From: Rhizophagus sp. LPA8_4_AMF
Taxonomy: Eukaryota > Glomeromycota > Glomeromycetes > Glomerales > Glomeraceae
NCBI GenBank assembly: GCA_021464525.1
Contig: JADRCO010000978.1
Span: forward strand, 1 to 23,940
Direction of reading: 5' to 3'
DNA length: 23,940 bases
Below the pieces are notes generated by a model. The model was given only the letters and a program-made list of their open reading frames with translations. It did not search any database and was not told the DNA's origin. Below, piece by piece: positions 10,390-20,298 of this stretch. The translations under genes and the position numbers were made by a program. Position 1 is the stretch's first letter. Each line of letters starts with the position of its first letter.

Positions 10390-12172
10390 AATGGTAACAC
10401 TGACAGCAATAGAGATTGAAGTTCTTGAGATGCAACACCAAGAACTTCAAGAAGAGGAAGAACAACTTTAGTGCAGATGAATTTACCTACCCACAACCTG
10501 CACTCAGATACATACTACGACTAACAATCATTATAGAAGTGGCAAAAACTGTGTCTCTTAACAGTTTAGATAGCTAACAGTAAATTACTTTTTAGCTATT
10601 GTACAGAAATCAGCATTAGAGACAAATCCAATTCTGATGATAGATAAAAATACACTAATTCTGTTGGAATTAAACCTGTATAGATATTTATGATTTTTTA
10701 TATAGAATATGACTTTTTTTTCTTAAAAAAGAAATCATATTTATTATTGGAAAAATTCGAACTCCAATTTATAATTAAAAAGCTCTATCAGAATCATGAT
10801 ATTATGAAAAAGCTTTCTGCTAAGGTTAATAATATTCACCAGATACAACAAGACCTTCAGCAACAAGATTGACAACTTCTTTAACAGCAATAAAGAGTTG
10901 CATGAACTTTAGGCAATGACAGAGTACTATTATAAACAAAAATTGTAAAACCAATATGAGTAAGAAAGACGCATGGAATGCTGAAAGTAAAATCCTTTAA
11001 TCCTAACCTAACTCTCAATCTTGATGATTAACTATTAAACTAATCTTTGTATTATATTCTCCTATTCATTTACTATGAATGGTAAAGGTAATTTTATTTA
11101 CCAGATTTTAATATGAATCAGAATTATGATTTATTTAAGTATTTGATGATGAAGATGAAGAGAAATATGAATTGGAAGAATTGGAAGAAACCAATTATAC
11201 CACTCATTATGTCACAAACAAATCCTGTTATGTCTACAAGTGTCTTACTGAGGTGGATTTCTGGGTTGTTCCATACCACCCACAATACTTTTACTTTGGA
11301 ATGTGCATATAAACGTCCAGTATATAACAGATAAAGGATTTGCCTGATACATGATGAAATACATTACCAAGAGAGAACCTGTCTGATTTCTCTGGCTACT
11401 CCTCAGAAGAATCCCTGAAATTCAACCCATGGGAAAATTGAAGTTTCTCCTTCCTACCAATTAGAAGAAAGGGATCCTAATGTAACCAATCCAGCTATAT
11501 AATTCTTGTACAGGCTGAAATTTTCATAAAAGAAAAAGCCAACTCTAATTTACATTTAGGACCTTTAGAATACTATAAGCAATATCAATATCAGCAAGTT
11601 TTGAATAACTATATTGATATATATGCAAAAAGACAGATGCAAATTGGTTGAACCAATGTCATCAAACATAAGATAATTACTAAAGATACTGCACCAATTT
11701 CTCAACCACCTTACTGATATTAATATTAAGCATAGAAACTTCTTATAGAAGGAAATTAATAGAATGGAAAAACAAGGACTTATACAAAAGTCAGAAAGCC
11801 CCTGGGTCTCATCTGTAGTTATTATAGATAATAAAGGAGGTAATAAACACCTATATGTGAACTATCACAAATTAAATGTTATGACTAAAGCAGATGCTTA
11901 TCCTTTACCAAGTATTGGAATCTTTCAATAATGCAACTTGGTTTACTACTCTGGATTTAGCTAGCAGATATTGGCAAGTAACTATAATCCTGTTGATATT
12001 GAAAAAACAGCTTTTATTACACCATTTGAATTATATGAATTTATGGTTATGCCCTTTAATTTAGCCTATATGTCAGGAACTTTTCAGCAACTTATGAATA
12101 GAATTTTCCAAAATTACTTGGGAAAATTCAGTGCAGTTTACTTAGATAATATAATCATTTACTTGAAAGAAA
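10390..12172 (+). mobile_element. Ty3/Gypsy retrotransposon relic (gag-like part and reverse transcriptase)
   Basis: The front has Gln/Glu-rich coiled-coil-like pieces ('IEIEVLEMQHQELQEEEEQL' at about 10408, 'VNNIHQIQQDLQQQ' at about 10825) typical of gag starts. An acidic piece lies at 11139-11312 ('DEDEEKYELEELEETNY' then 'EVDFWVVPYHPQYFYFG'). From about 11640 the reverse transcriptase is readable in shifting frames: 'EINRMEKQGLIQKSESPWVS', 'HLYVNYHKLNVMTKADAYPL', 'TTLDLASRYWQV', 'IEKTAFITPF', 'MPFNLAYMSGTFQQLMNRIF' and 'AVYLDNIIIYLKE'. The metal-binding YLDD is YLDN, so a catalytic Asp is lost, and several stops and frameshifts intervene. RNase H, integrase and LTRs were not seen; the relic ends abruptly after the RT palm. 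Relatives in fungi move by RNA copies. Confidence 0.8.
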
Positions 12173-12282
12173 TTCTGATCCTAAACTTTCTAATTAGCAA
12201 TAATGCAAATAAAGTCTTAGTTATATTATACAGATGGTGGTATTTAGAATTTGTAGGTGGAGATGGAGGTTATTTAATATGA
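11971..12282 (+). pseudogene. Reverse transcriptase palm fragment of the Ty3 relic
   Basis: This is the longest uninterrupted part of the RT. About 65 residues match Ty3 RT motifs B to D, including 'FMVMPFNLAYMSGTFQQLMN' and the altered active site 'YLDN'. After 'IIYLKE' the remaining 35 residues do not resemble RT and read into unrelated AT-rich DNA, marking the truncation point near 12172. It is part of a dead element, not an independent gene. Confidence 0.75.
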
Positions 12283-12334
12283 TTTGTATATAAATAATTA
12301 TATATATTTTTAAAGTTATTTTAATATTGGTAAG

Positions 12335-12608
12335 GACACTATATTTGGCATGGCCCAAAATTATTATATCAGTAAGATGCTGATATATATATAACTTTGG
12401 TATATTTTCAAGAAATAGTTCAATAAGAATTTTAGGAGTATGGTTTAATATATATAATTATAAGAAATATATAATCAAACAAATTAAAGATGAAATTTGG
12501 AATTTTAAGAATCAACAATTAGGAATGACTAGTTTAATAATATTATTGATGAAGATTCAATTAAAATTCAGGAAATTCTTTATATATATAAAAGATACTG
12601 GAAAATAA
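12335..12608 (+). pseudogene. Non-LTR (LINE) reverse transcriptase fragment
   Basis: A 74-codon open segment at 12384-12608 contains 'SIRILGVWFNIYNYKKYIIK' followed by 'QIKDEIWNF'. The '[RK].LGVWFN' string is a hallmark of the RT region just after the palm in LINE elements of glomeromycete genomes. Just upstream in another frame, 'DTIFGMAQNYYISKML' fits the stretch that follows the active-site YLDD in the same elements; the YLDD itself is missing. Only this short piece is preserved, and no endonuclease domain or poly(A) tail is visible. Confidence 0.5.
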
Positions 12609-13665
12609 GGAATGTCAAATCTTTATAAGGTCTTGAAAAATGGAGATTATAGGCTAAAAATATTATTTGCTTAATGACTAAAGTAAAATTACCTTCAGTA
12701 TGGTAGACTTGCATTGGCCTAATCTACACAAGTTAATAGAAAATAATAATCACTATACTATTATTAAGAAGTTGCAAATACTTAATTGTATTGCATATTC
12801 TTAAAAGAAATGATGATTTGATTGGAATAGTTGTTTTAAAATATTATCTAAATCATTATCTGCAAATTTATCTAAATTTGAATTTGATTGTAATCATATG
12901 GATAATATATGTTTATTAGGCTTTTATATTACCATTGTTTTTAAACTTCTGCAGTATATACAAATACATAATGTTTTTCACTATACCAGCACTGGTAATA
13001 ACGGCAACACTCCTCTGGAAATAAAATTTATTAATTTAATATAATAGATATTTTATAAATTATAAAACATAAACTTCTGGAGTGGTATATCTCTATTATA
13101 AAAATAGACATTGGGTTGCTAACTGCTCTTCAATACCAGAAGATTACAGAGGGTATTGAGTACCAGTATAAATACAACCAAGAGCATAATGGTCACAATT
13201 GTAAACAATAGCATATATAGTTACAATCTGAAATACCAGCACCACAAAAAAAAAGGAAAATATAATTGGTTTTAATATGGATGTTGAAAAATTAATTTTA
13301 GAATATAAAATAATATACCATAATAAATTTTTATAGTAAAGCTATGGGAACAAATTAAGAATCAAAATATTGCCACTAATCTATAAAAAGCTTTATGCTA
13401 AAGATTAAGTATTCAATAAAAATTAAAAAGAAGGAAATAACATGATATAAAGATTATATAGAATTATAGGAATATGTAATAGATTTATAATATAAATAGG
13501 TCAAATAGTATATTGTAAATTATCTTAAATATTAAACAATTGAAAGGGTAAAACCTTAGTAAAAGGCATTATTTGCCTATTACTGCACCACAGTTATAAG
13601 ATACTAATTTAATTATTCCTATGGGTCCCCATTGTCATCTTTTTGTTTGCTTGTATTTATACTAT
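12609..13665. other. Non-coding stretch with short inverted repeats
   Basis: No gene is recognised. CAATACC/GGTATTG arms at about 13120-13160 form a hairpin, and ACCAG/CTGGT arms occur near 12985. Short protein-like words in the region 13105-13200 ('HWVANCSSIPEDYRGY') suggest an unidentified decayed ORF. Confidence 0.35.
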
Positions 13666-14247
13666 GCCCAGATGTAAATCAGCTGAAGATAATCAAGAAG
13701 TAGAAGTTGAATAATGTATGTTATTTTTAAAGAATAATCTTTTCACCATTCCTGTAGTAATAAGCACAACTCTGAAAGAATCTGAAATTCAAAAATGGAA
13801 GGAAAGTACTACTGTGAAGATATGTTACAATAATTTATTTAAATAAATTAATAATTTAGATCCAGAAACATATATATCTAGAATTTTACAACTACTAAAA
13901 GCTTTAGAATATATAAATTAATGGCCAATTTGTATAGATATAATCTTACAAATATGCCCAAGTTAAAAATAACAAACTATAATCTTTGTAATTATATAAG
14001 AAATATTGATCCTTTTGGAGTATATCTTGAGTATTACCAAATCTTCAAAAATTGGACCTTTATTATAGAGGTAATTACTTTAATAATGAATTATAATATA
14101 ATACATAATATGTACCTCCCAAAAGAAGTCAAAAGAGTACTTCAAAGTTGTAAAAGCAAGCGAATAACTGTAGAATTTCTAAAAAGTGAGTATTATAAGC
14201 AAGGGTTATGGAAGTATTTCTCTAATAAAGTCATGCACCTGCTGTAG
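13666..14247 (+). pseudogene. Decayed ORF pieces of unknown, probably transposon, origin
   Basis: An ATG at 13666 opens 'MPRCKSAEDNQEVEVE' and a stop. Later pieces read 'LKESEIQKWKEST' and 'DPETYISRILQLLKALEYIN'. A 108-codon frame at 13921-14247 follows, with 'LPKEVKRVLQSCKSKRITVE' and 'FLKSEYYKQGLWKYF' near its end. The pieces lie on the same strand as, and directly ahead of, the Helitron Rep fragment, so they may be its N-terminal part or an independent element. I recognise no domain. Confidence 0.35.
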
Positions 14248-14417
14248 ATGGTTTTTATATTCTCAGAGTTGTTTGGTTTTTAGATGGGTTATCTGAAGAT
14301 GGGTACTTGTAACTCCAGGATAGTCTCAGTTAATTAACATTAAAAAATTTAAAATTAAATGAAAAGGAGGATTTTTTAAAGATAAGGCTAATATAATAAT
14401 ATATTTAAATGCATTAG

Positions 14418-14641
14418 TACTGGAAATCTGATCTATTTATTACAGTTACTTGCAATCCAAAATAGCCAAAATTATTTATGAACTTTTACCAAACCAACAA
14501 GCAAGTGACTATCCTGATTTTATAACAAGAGTTTTTAAAATTAAAATTGGAATCAATTACTCAAGACTTTCTGTATCTGTCAAAGTTATAGCTTATGTTT
14601 ATGTAATTGATTCCAAAAAAAGTATTATTATAATTAAATAA
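14418..14641 (+). pseudogene. Helitron Rep fragment (Helitron-like N domain)
   Basis: The first frame gives 'YWKSDLFITVTCNPK' followed by TAG where the family has Trp (TGG to TAG). A one-base shift then continues with 'YELLPNQQASDYPDFITRVF' and, after some disorder, 'VKVIAYVYVID'. In intact Helitron replication initiators this order (TCNPKWPEI, LLP.Q...RPD...RVFK.K, V.AYVYVIEFQKRG) leads straight into the HUH motif (PHAH) needed for DNA nicking. Here the frame runs into 'SKKSIIIIK' and stops, so HUH and the catalytic Tyr are absent. The element would have moved by rolling-circle replication; this copy is dead. Confidence 0.75.
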
Positions 14642-14781
14642 TTAATAATAAAAAATTCAAACATCTCATAATTGATGATATAGGTTTAGGATTACATACA
14701 CATGTATTAATGATTTTTAATACCAAAATAATATATTGAAATTAAGGATGACCAATAAGTATAATATCTAGGGTAAAATAT

Positions 14782-14970
14782 ATGAATAATATAATAAAGA
14801 TAATAAAGATGCATAAAATAAAATTTATGAACAAATATTGTGGAGAGGGCCATGGGAGCTTCATTGAAGGAAGGTCTGTACACAATCAGAGGATTGAACG
14901 ATTGTGGGTTGACTTAGTTAAGAGCATAATTAAAACATATAGTTCTATATTTATGTATTTAGAAGATTAA
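14782..14970 (+). pseudogene. DDE integrase-core fragment
   Basis: The 62-codon frame has an AT-rich, meaningless front, but from about residue 18 reads 'YCGEGHGSFIEGRSVHNQRI' then 'ERLWVDLV' and 'YSSIFMYLED'. 'G[RK]SVHNQRIERLWRD' is the block around the third acidic residue (Glu) of an integrase-like core domain found widely in fungal and animal transposon-derived proteins. The two upstream Asp residues are not visible. Its position just after the Helitron Rep piece suggests insertion into that element or an adjacent independent fragment. It is too short to work. Confidence 0.65.
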
Positions 14971-15461
14971 GCATGGACTAAATATTAATAATAACATGTA
15001 TCTATTCTGTCTACATTTTGTTTATTTACCACATATTAATAAAACTTAAAAAAATTGAGAGTTACTTGGAATAACCACAAGTTGAAATCAAACTCCATTG
15101 CATTATAAGCCATAATAATATTATATTTACAACTAATATACAAAAATAACAATTATTAATAGAACTTAAAAATTTGACCAAACAAACAAAATATTGATAA
15201 TGTTAATTTATAGTTATAAATATCTATATTTATTTAATTATATAATATTAAAATTAGTATAATTTAGTAAAATTATAGAAAATACAGTAGATAAATATAT
15301 AAGAGATTTTTGAGAGAATAAAAAAGTTCATATTGAAGAATCAGAATCCAGACAGATAGAGAAGAGCTACAACATTTCCTATTTATGAGACATAGCTTGT
15401 CCATGCTTTCCAAAATATATGGCACTAAAGCAATAACTCAGAAATAAGCAAGTTTGATCAA
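14971..15461. other. AT-rich stretch, no gene seen
   Basis: Strongly AT-rich and broken in all frames. No terminal repeats or RNA genes recognised. Confidence 0.4.
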
Positions 15462-15731
15462 AAGAAATTCAATAAATACAATAGAATTGAAAGAGAAAGC
15501 AAAAGTGAAGAAGAGCAATTAATGAAAATATAACACAAAGATGATCTGTTGATGCTTCTTAACATATTAAAAAGGAAATATCTATATCGTGAAATGGACA
15601 AAGAAATTTTATATGGTAATGAAATTAATATGTTTGCAAAAACTTATAATGTTATTGAGGCTTATCCTATATACTAATATCACAAAAATGCTCCATCTTA
15701 CAAAAAGGCAGACTTTATGGATAAAAGATGA
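15462..15731 (+). pseudogene. Unassigned decayed ORF in the transposon cluster
   Basis: One frame, interrupted only by stops after 'SEEEQLMKI' and after 'VIEAYPIY', reads as ordinary charged protein sequence, including 'DDLLMLLNILKRKYLYREMD', 'EILYGNEINMFAKTYN' and 'HKNAPSYKKADFMDK'. The density of coding-like sequence with only two stops over 270 bp suggests a former gene. I recognise no domain. It sits between the two Helitron fragments, and could be Helitron linker sequence or another insert. Confidence 0.35.
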
Positions 15732-16103
15732 AAATGTTAGAAATATTCTTGAAAAAGTGGAGGAATAGTTCTGCAATATCAATATATATGGCTCATGCTT
15801 ATGAAGGAGAGGGATATGTAAATTTGTTTAGCAAATATAAAAGAGGAGTGTAATTAAAAATTTTAAACATGAGTCTGAAAATTCATCTTTACAGATAAGA
15901 AGTTTAGTAAAAAGATTTTTTAATATTATACCAATAAGTCAGTTAATGTTGTCCAAATAATTAAATAAGTTTAATTGCATCATATGACTTTAAAGAATAA
16001 CTATTTCATAAGAATTAAGAATTTGGATATTTGTGAAAAATAGGGAACAAAGCAGAGAATTTTGGTGGAAGATGACAATTTTAACCAAAAAGAAAATATT
16101 TGA
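15732..16103. other. AT-rich stretch, weak coding-like traces only
   Basis: A short frame at about 15875-15960 reads 'SENSSLQIRSLVKRFFNIIP', but no family is recognised and stops surround it. Confidence 0.3.
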
Positions 16104-16304
16104 TCTGCCACTTTCTCTTCACTAGACTCTTTAAAAACATTGGAGTTGCCTGTATTGATGTTTGATCCTGATATCATTTACCATGGGTCAACATGCTCCT
16201 ATAAGAATTTCAAGTCCCTTCAGGTGGACTCAGAATGTGCATGTGAAAGTTGTATTAACAGATGTTCTTTTCTGTATCTCAATGAACTAACCATTTATAC
16301 ATAG
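16104..16304 (+). pseudogene. Cys-rich open segment, unknown
   Basis: This frame is open for 66 codons between TGA (16101) and TAG (16302). It includes 'MFDPDIIYHGSTCSYKNF' and a cysteine cluster 'CACESCINRCSF' (C-x-C-x2-C-x3-C). The local base composition is less AT-rich than the surroundings. The cluster could be part of a zinc-binding motif, but too little remains to say. It lies directly upstream of a candidate hAT terminus. Confidence 0.3.
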
Positions 16305-16364
16305 CCTTTACCTTATCTGTAGTTATCAGGTGGTTTGCAGAATTTTTTGTTTGCATTTTTTTTT

Positions 16365-16866
16365 CAGGGTGGAATCCTGGGGGCCACCCGCTGACAAGTG
16401 GTGCCATATGGCTATTTTTGATATTTTTTATTTGCTAAAGTGCCGGGTAGGCCAAGAAACTATTTTCAAAGAAAAAATCAAAATTTCTATAGTAAAAACA
16501 ATTTTTTTATCTATAGTAATTTACAGGCTAATTAAATTATGGGTTTTTTTATTAATAATAATAAATTTCAACAAAATATTAAATAATATTTTATAAAAAT
16601 ATTGGATGGCATTGGCAAATAATTATAAAAATTTATACATATAAACTATATACATAATATACAAGAAAGTCAATGTATGTGAACCTATATGTGAATATGA
16701 AAGAATAGATTTTGATGCTGAAAATCAACATGTACATTGTTTAGCACATATCATTAACTTAGCTGCTCAAAATATTCTTAAATCATTAAAAGAAGAAGCA
16801 CCTAATAATGAAAATGAAATTTTAGAAGAAAATAATTCTGTTAGTACAGTTGGAATTGTTTACTAA
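16365..16866 (+). mobile_element. hAT transposon fragment with candidate 5' end
   Basis: CAGGGTGGAATCCTGGGGGC at 16365 has the CAGGG start of hAT terminal repeats and stands out as GC-rich after a T run. About 280 bp on, an open frame at 16645-16866 reads 'ERIDFDAENQHVHCLAHIIN' and continues 'LAAQNILKSLKEEAPN'. 'CLAHIINLAAQ' is the conserved block of hAT transposases (C.aH.lNL.v). The frame ends at TAA 16864-16866. No second terminal repeat or 8-bp target duplication is seen, and the catalytic-domain C-terminus with the dimerisation region is missing. The element moved by cut-and-paste; this copy cannot. Confidence 0.7.
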
Positions 16867-17298
16867 AAAGTAAAGTATAATATTTTTTAATCAATATTAA
16901 TTTATTAGATAAAATTAGTAATTTAATAATAATGGCTTACAAAAATTAGAAAATAACATTCTTAATGGAAATCAATTTGCCAGATATTTCTTAAATTCAA
17001 CTTTTGGACTGATACAAATAATCAATGAAATCATTCAAGATGCTCTAATGATAAAAAAATGGTCTACTATAAAAAGATAAAAAAAAATGGCTTATTACAA
17101 AAACGGGTTGTTAAAATGAAACGTTTTGTATTAAGTGATTATATTTATTATTCAAAAAAACTTGATGGAAGGACTTAATCTTTAATAATAAAAATTGAGG
17201 ATCAAAATTTTATTACAGCAATAAATATGTTTTAGTATTATTATTTAAATTTAAAATATGAAAATATGGTAAATGAAAATCCTCTTGCATTAAAGAAA
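16867..17298. other. AT-rich stretch, no recognised gene
   Basis: Broken frames only. A segment near 17115-17165 reads 'RVVKMKRFVLSDYIYYSKKL', which looks protein-like but is unassigned. Confidence 0.3.
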
Positions 17299-17487
17299 AT
17301 TTCAGTAATCTGGATGATTCAGCTCTATCAGTGATTCAAGGACTTACTCCAAACTGTTGCAGAACGGGATATTTCTGCTCAAGAGACTTGTCACTTACTT
17401 CTCAGAATCCCCTTATATCACTCTAGTCATCAATTTGTAACTTTAAATCTCAATAAAGATACTCAATACTTAAAAAAAGGAATATGA
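17299..17487 (+). pseudogene. Helitron middle-region fragment (between Rep and helicase)
   Basis: One frame gives 'NLDDSALSVIQ'. A shifted frame open at 17335-17487 gives 'LLQTVAERDISAQETCHLLL' and then 'IPLYHSSHQFVTLNLNKD'. 'ERD.SAQE..HLLL..PL..SSR.FV.LN' is the conserved segment between the Rep domain and the PIF1-like helicase of Helitron proteins in glomeromycete and other genomes. It is on the same strand and in the expected order relative to the Rep fragment at 14418-14641. The gap is about 2.7 kb, longer than I would expect for an uninterrupted element. The helicase motifs (Walker A and others) are not seen downstream. Confidence 0.65.
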
Positions 17488-17712
17488 CGATGTCGATGAT
17501 TACAAATATGGATTTTTATAAATGCATTTTTTGGATTATAAAAGAAGAGTCATTACATAGAAAGCTATTATTAGGATTTGGTTGGATTGAAGAAATATAC
17601 TTATAAAATTTATTATAATTATTCAAATTATTTAATAATTGATATCACTTATTTTATAATATAGGGTACATTATTAATTTTCATATTATATTAGCAAATA
17701 AAAATTTCTTTT
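17488..17712. other. AT-rich spacer
   Basis: No recognised content. Confidence 0.3.
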
Positions 17713-18111
17713 TTATTTTATGACCTTTACAGTGTAGTAAAATATAAGTGCTTTGGCTTTGCTATAGCATAAACTGGTATCAAATATCAATATGGTTATT
17801 GACTGTTTTAAAAGGAGTATATAATAGAGTAGTATAGTACAATATGATATAATAAGTAAGGTATTATTAATTATATACAGGTACGATGAGTACGATGCCA
17901 ATCGTACCGATATATCATAGGAATTATAATATTGCATGAATAACCTTTGGGTATAATATAGTAAAAAATTCTGAATTACAGAACAAATCTTAATTTTTTC
18001 AAAAAAAAAAGAAACGCAAGATGCATAAATGCGTAACAATCTAATAATCCAGGAAAAATTTACTGAAAACCACTTAGCTGGCTGAATTTTTAACTTTATA
18101 TTTTGAAACAA
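17713..18111 (-). other. 132-codon ORF of doubtful status, possibly repeat-derived
   Basis: The frame is open for 132 codons on the minus strand but is rich in Ile, Tyr and Leu, as expected of translated AT-rich DNA. The front part ('KWFSVNFSWIIRLLRIYASC') is encoded by a less AT-rich block (about 17960-18085) that looks like part of a dispersed repeat rather than a gene. No family, signal peptide or splice structure is convincing. Confidence 0.2.
17880..17908. repeat. Inverted repeat GGTACGAT...ATCGTACC
   Basis: Perfect 8-bp arms separated by 13 bp, with an extra copy of TACGAT inside the loop. GC content is well above the surroundings. Confidence 0.6.
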
Positions 18112-18310
18112 TTAAATAAATCTTTAATTAAATTTTTTTTTAAGATGTAATAGTGTAACTTAAAGGACGTTAATAATAAATTTTAGTATTTACAATTGAA
18201 ATGAAAACTAATTTTATGAAAAATTTCCTTTAACTTTTTAATAGTAAATTTAAAATTAAATTATAAAAGAAAAAAATAATATAGGTATTATATTTTATTA
18301 GGTGACTTCG

Positions 18311-18373
18311 TACCGTACCTATAAGTTTAGTTGTATTTATATAGTAATTACATCCAGAGAAGCAGGTACGGTA
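18311..18373. repeat. Inverted repeat TACCGTACCT...AGGTACGGTA
   Basis: Perfect 10-bp arms at 18311-18320 and 18364-18373 with a 43-bp loop. The GTACC/GGTAC core is shared with the inverted repeat at 17880. The overlapping 65-codon ORF (18302-18499) has no recognisable content. Confidence 0.6.
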
Positions 18374-18499
18374 AGTTCGGCAAATGGAGAAAGCATACTG
18401 ATTAAAATTACATACCTAAAAAACAATAATGCACAATACCGTAACAAATACACAAGAACATACCATAACCAAATAAATAACACCTTGTTAAAAGTCTAA

Positions 18500-18940
18500 T
18501 GCCTAGCTCAAACTATACATAAGGACTTTTTTTTTAAAAAAAATTCTCCTTTCCCTTCCTTAATTTATTTTTTCTTTTATCTTTATTTTATTAATAAGTT
18601 ATAAATAATTGTTTTTCTTGTTTTTTTGAAAAAGTAAAGTATTATTCTAATTATCAATATTCCAATTATAAGTTTGAAATAATCTATGTATTTGAATATT
18701 TGATTTTAAAAATATGACTACCTAACTTTTATGTAGAATGACCCATTTGCAAATACTTTTATTAAAACAAATGTTATTTGGGTTGGATGGGACAAATCTT
18801 GTTATGTCCTGATATTTTCACAGTATTACAAACACAATTGTAAGCAGTTGATAACTCAAATGTTGTAAGTCCGTCCTATTAATGAAATAGAATGCATAGA
18901 TTTAACAGACCATAAAAAAGATGAATAACCGAAATGGTTA
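18500..18940. other. AT-rich spacer, no gene seen
   Basis: T-rich with no ORF or repeat recognised. Confidence 0.35.
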
Positions 18941-18942
18941 TA

Positions 18943-19203
18943 CAGTCGACCCCCTTTATAGGCACCCCCTGTACAATCACATCATATAAATCCTTCATTA
19001 TAAGCACACCTTTCATAAGAACCAACATATATTAATGCTATATAAAAAAACCCCTCTATAATCACAAGGTTTTTATAGTCACACCCCTTTGGAACCAATA
19101 CTTAGTAATACTATATAAAAATCCCTCTATGTAGGCACTATTCACTATAAACACACTTTTTATTTTTGATCCCGAGGGGTGTGCCTGTAGAGAGGGTCAA
19201 CTG
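18943..19203. mobile_element. 261-bp pogo/Tigger-like MITE
   Basis: The left end reads CAGTCGACCCCCTTTATAGG; the reverse complement of the right end reads CAGTTGACCCTCTCTACAGG. They match at 19 of the first 23 bases, and the four differences are C/T transitions. TA flanks both ends (18941-18942 and 19204-19205), the target duplication of Tc1/mariner-pogo elements. CAGTNGACCC termini are typical of pogo/Tigger. The interior has no ORF and contains about 73-bp-spaced copies (from 19020 and 19093) of a unit ending in TATATAAAAA..CCCTCTAT, so it grew by internal duplication. Confidence 0.85.
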
Positions 19204-20086
19204 TAATATGATATTCAATTGCAGCATGAATTTCTCTAACTCAGATAATTATCACAATAAAGGAATTATTCTAAAAAGCCTGCATTGTTAAGTAAACTAA
19301 TAGATTTGATAATATTTATTTTTAGTTGTTTTTCAAACCAGATTTCATACATTCTATTAATAGAGATTCATTTAAAAGAAAATTTCATAAATTTTATAAT
19401 TATACAGTTGAATAACTGAAAATTCGAATGTTAGCATAGGGAACCAAAAGATGTTGGCACTAAAACAGCCTTAACCTAAATAACTTTTGATAAATGATTA
19501 TCATAACCTTTTAGAGAAAAAATGTGCATAACTTATCATTTGGCAGATTTATTGTTTAATTTACAACATTTAATATATACTACTAAATAACCGATCTGAT
19601 ATTTATTGTTAGGAAGCAGAAGACATGGAAGATGTAATTCTAATGGCACATCTAGATATAAATTCATTATCTAGAATGCATAACGGGTATTCTAGAAATT
19701 ACCGAAAAACTATTTATTACAATTAAATACCAACAAAAGATAATTATAATATCATATCTGATAATATATATTACATCATTTATTTGTTTTCAAAATTGTA
19801 TAGTTAACATAATATAATAATTTTATTTAAGGCCTTGCAATTATCAACAATAAAATGATAAGTCTTACGAGAAATTACCAACAAACATTACATAAGTCAA
19901 ATATAAAAAGAAAAAAAATATTGCTATAACAATTGTTTTGTTACAATTATTCTATGCACTTTAATAATAATACAATTATAGTAAATAAAAATACATATTT
20001 TAAATGCCTAATACATATTATACACATTTTAATGTCTGATATACAAGATAAATATAACTAATTAAATAATGAAATTAAAAATTATA
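19204..20086. other. AT-rich intergenic region, no gene seen
   Basis: No ORF above chance and no recognised repeat or RNA gene. Confidence 0.4.
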
Positions 20087-20245
20087 TTCATTTATAAATT
20101 TTAATGAATTTTTCAAGAATACAAACATATTTTGATTTATATGCCTTTTCAAATTTTGATTTCATAATCCCACCCATTTATCTATACAACCATCAAATTT
20201 GCTATATACACTTTCAAGTAAATTTTTTGAATAACGGTCATCCGA
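20087..20245 (-). pseudogene. Second kinase N-lobe relic
   Basis: Reading the minus strand downstream of the kinase-like gene: 'DRYSKNLLESVYSKFDGCID', then 'KW' and, after a one-base shift, 'DYEIKI', then 'KRHINQNMFVFLKNSLKFIN'. This parallels the neighbouring gene's 'YDRFYDIKHVKENSSSKLY', 'DGRIDEWDN', 'VVALKSLNNS' and 'LEFLNE'. The beta-3 Lys (FLK) survives. Stops and a deletion around the Gly loop make it non-functional. It is probably a tandem copy, or debris of one. Confidence 0.55.
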
Positions 20246-20298
20246 AACCAAATATCAACCTGAGTGAGTAACTTTAACGTACTACTATCATGTGTTAT

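Noticed and set aside
11113-11334. 73-codon ORF
   Set aside because: The neighbouring frame (11139-11312) carries the coherent acidic Ty3-relic sequence; only the last residues of this ORF may belong to the relic after a shift.
16330-16596. 88-codon ORF
   Set aside because: It runs across the candidate hAT terminus and AT-rich DNA and shows no conserved transposase block; the real hAT frame is at 16645-16866.
18302-18499. 65-codon ORF
   Set aside because: No family, and it overlaps an inverted repeat; open length is within chance here.
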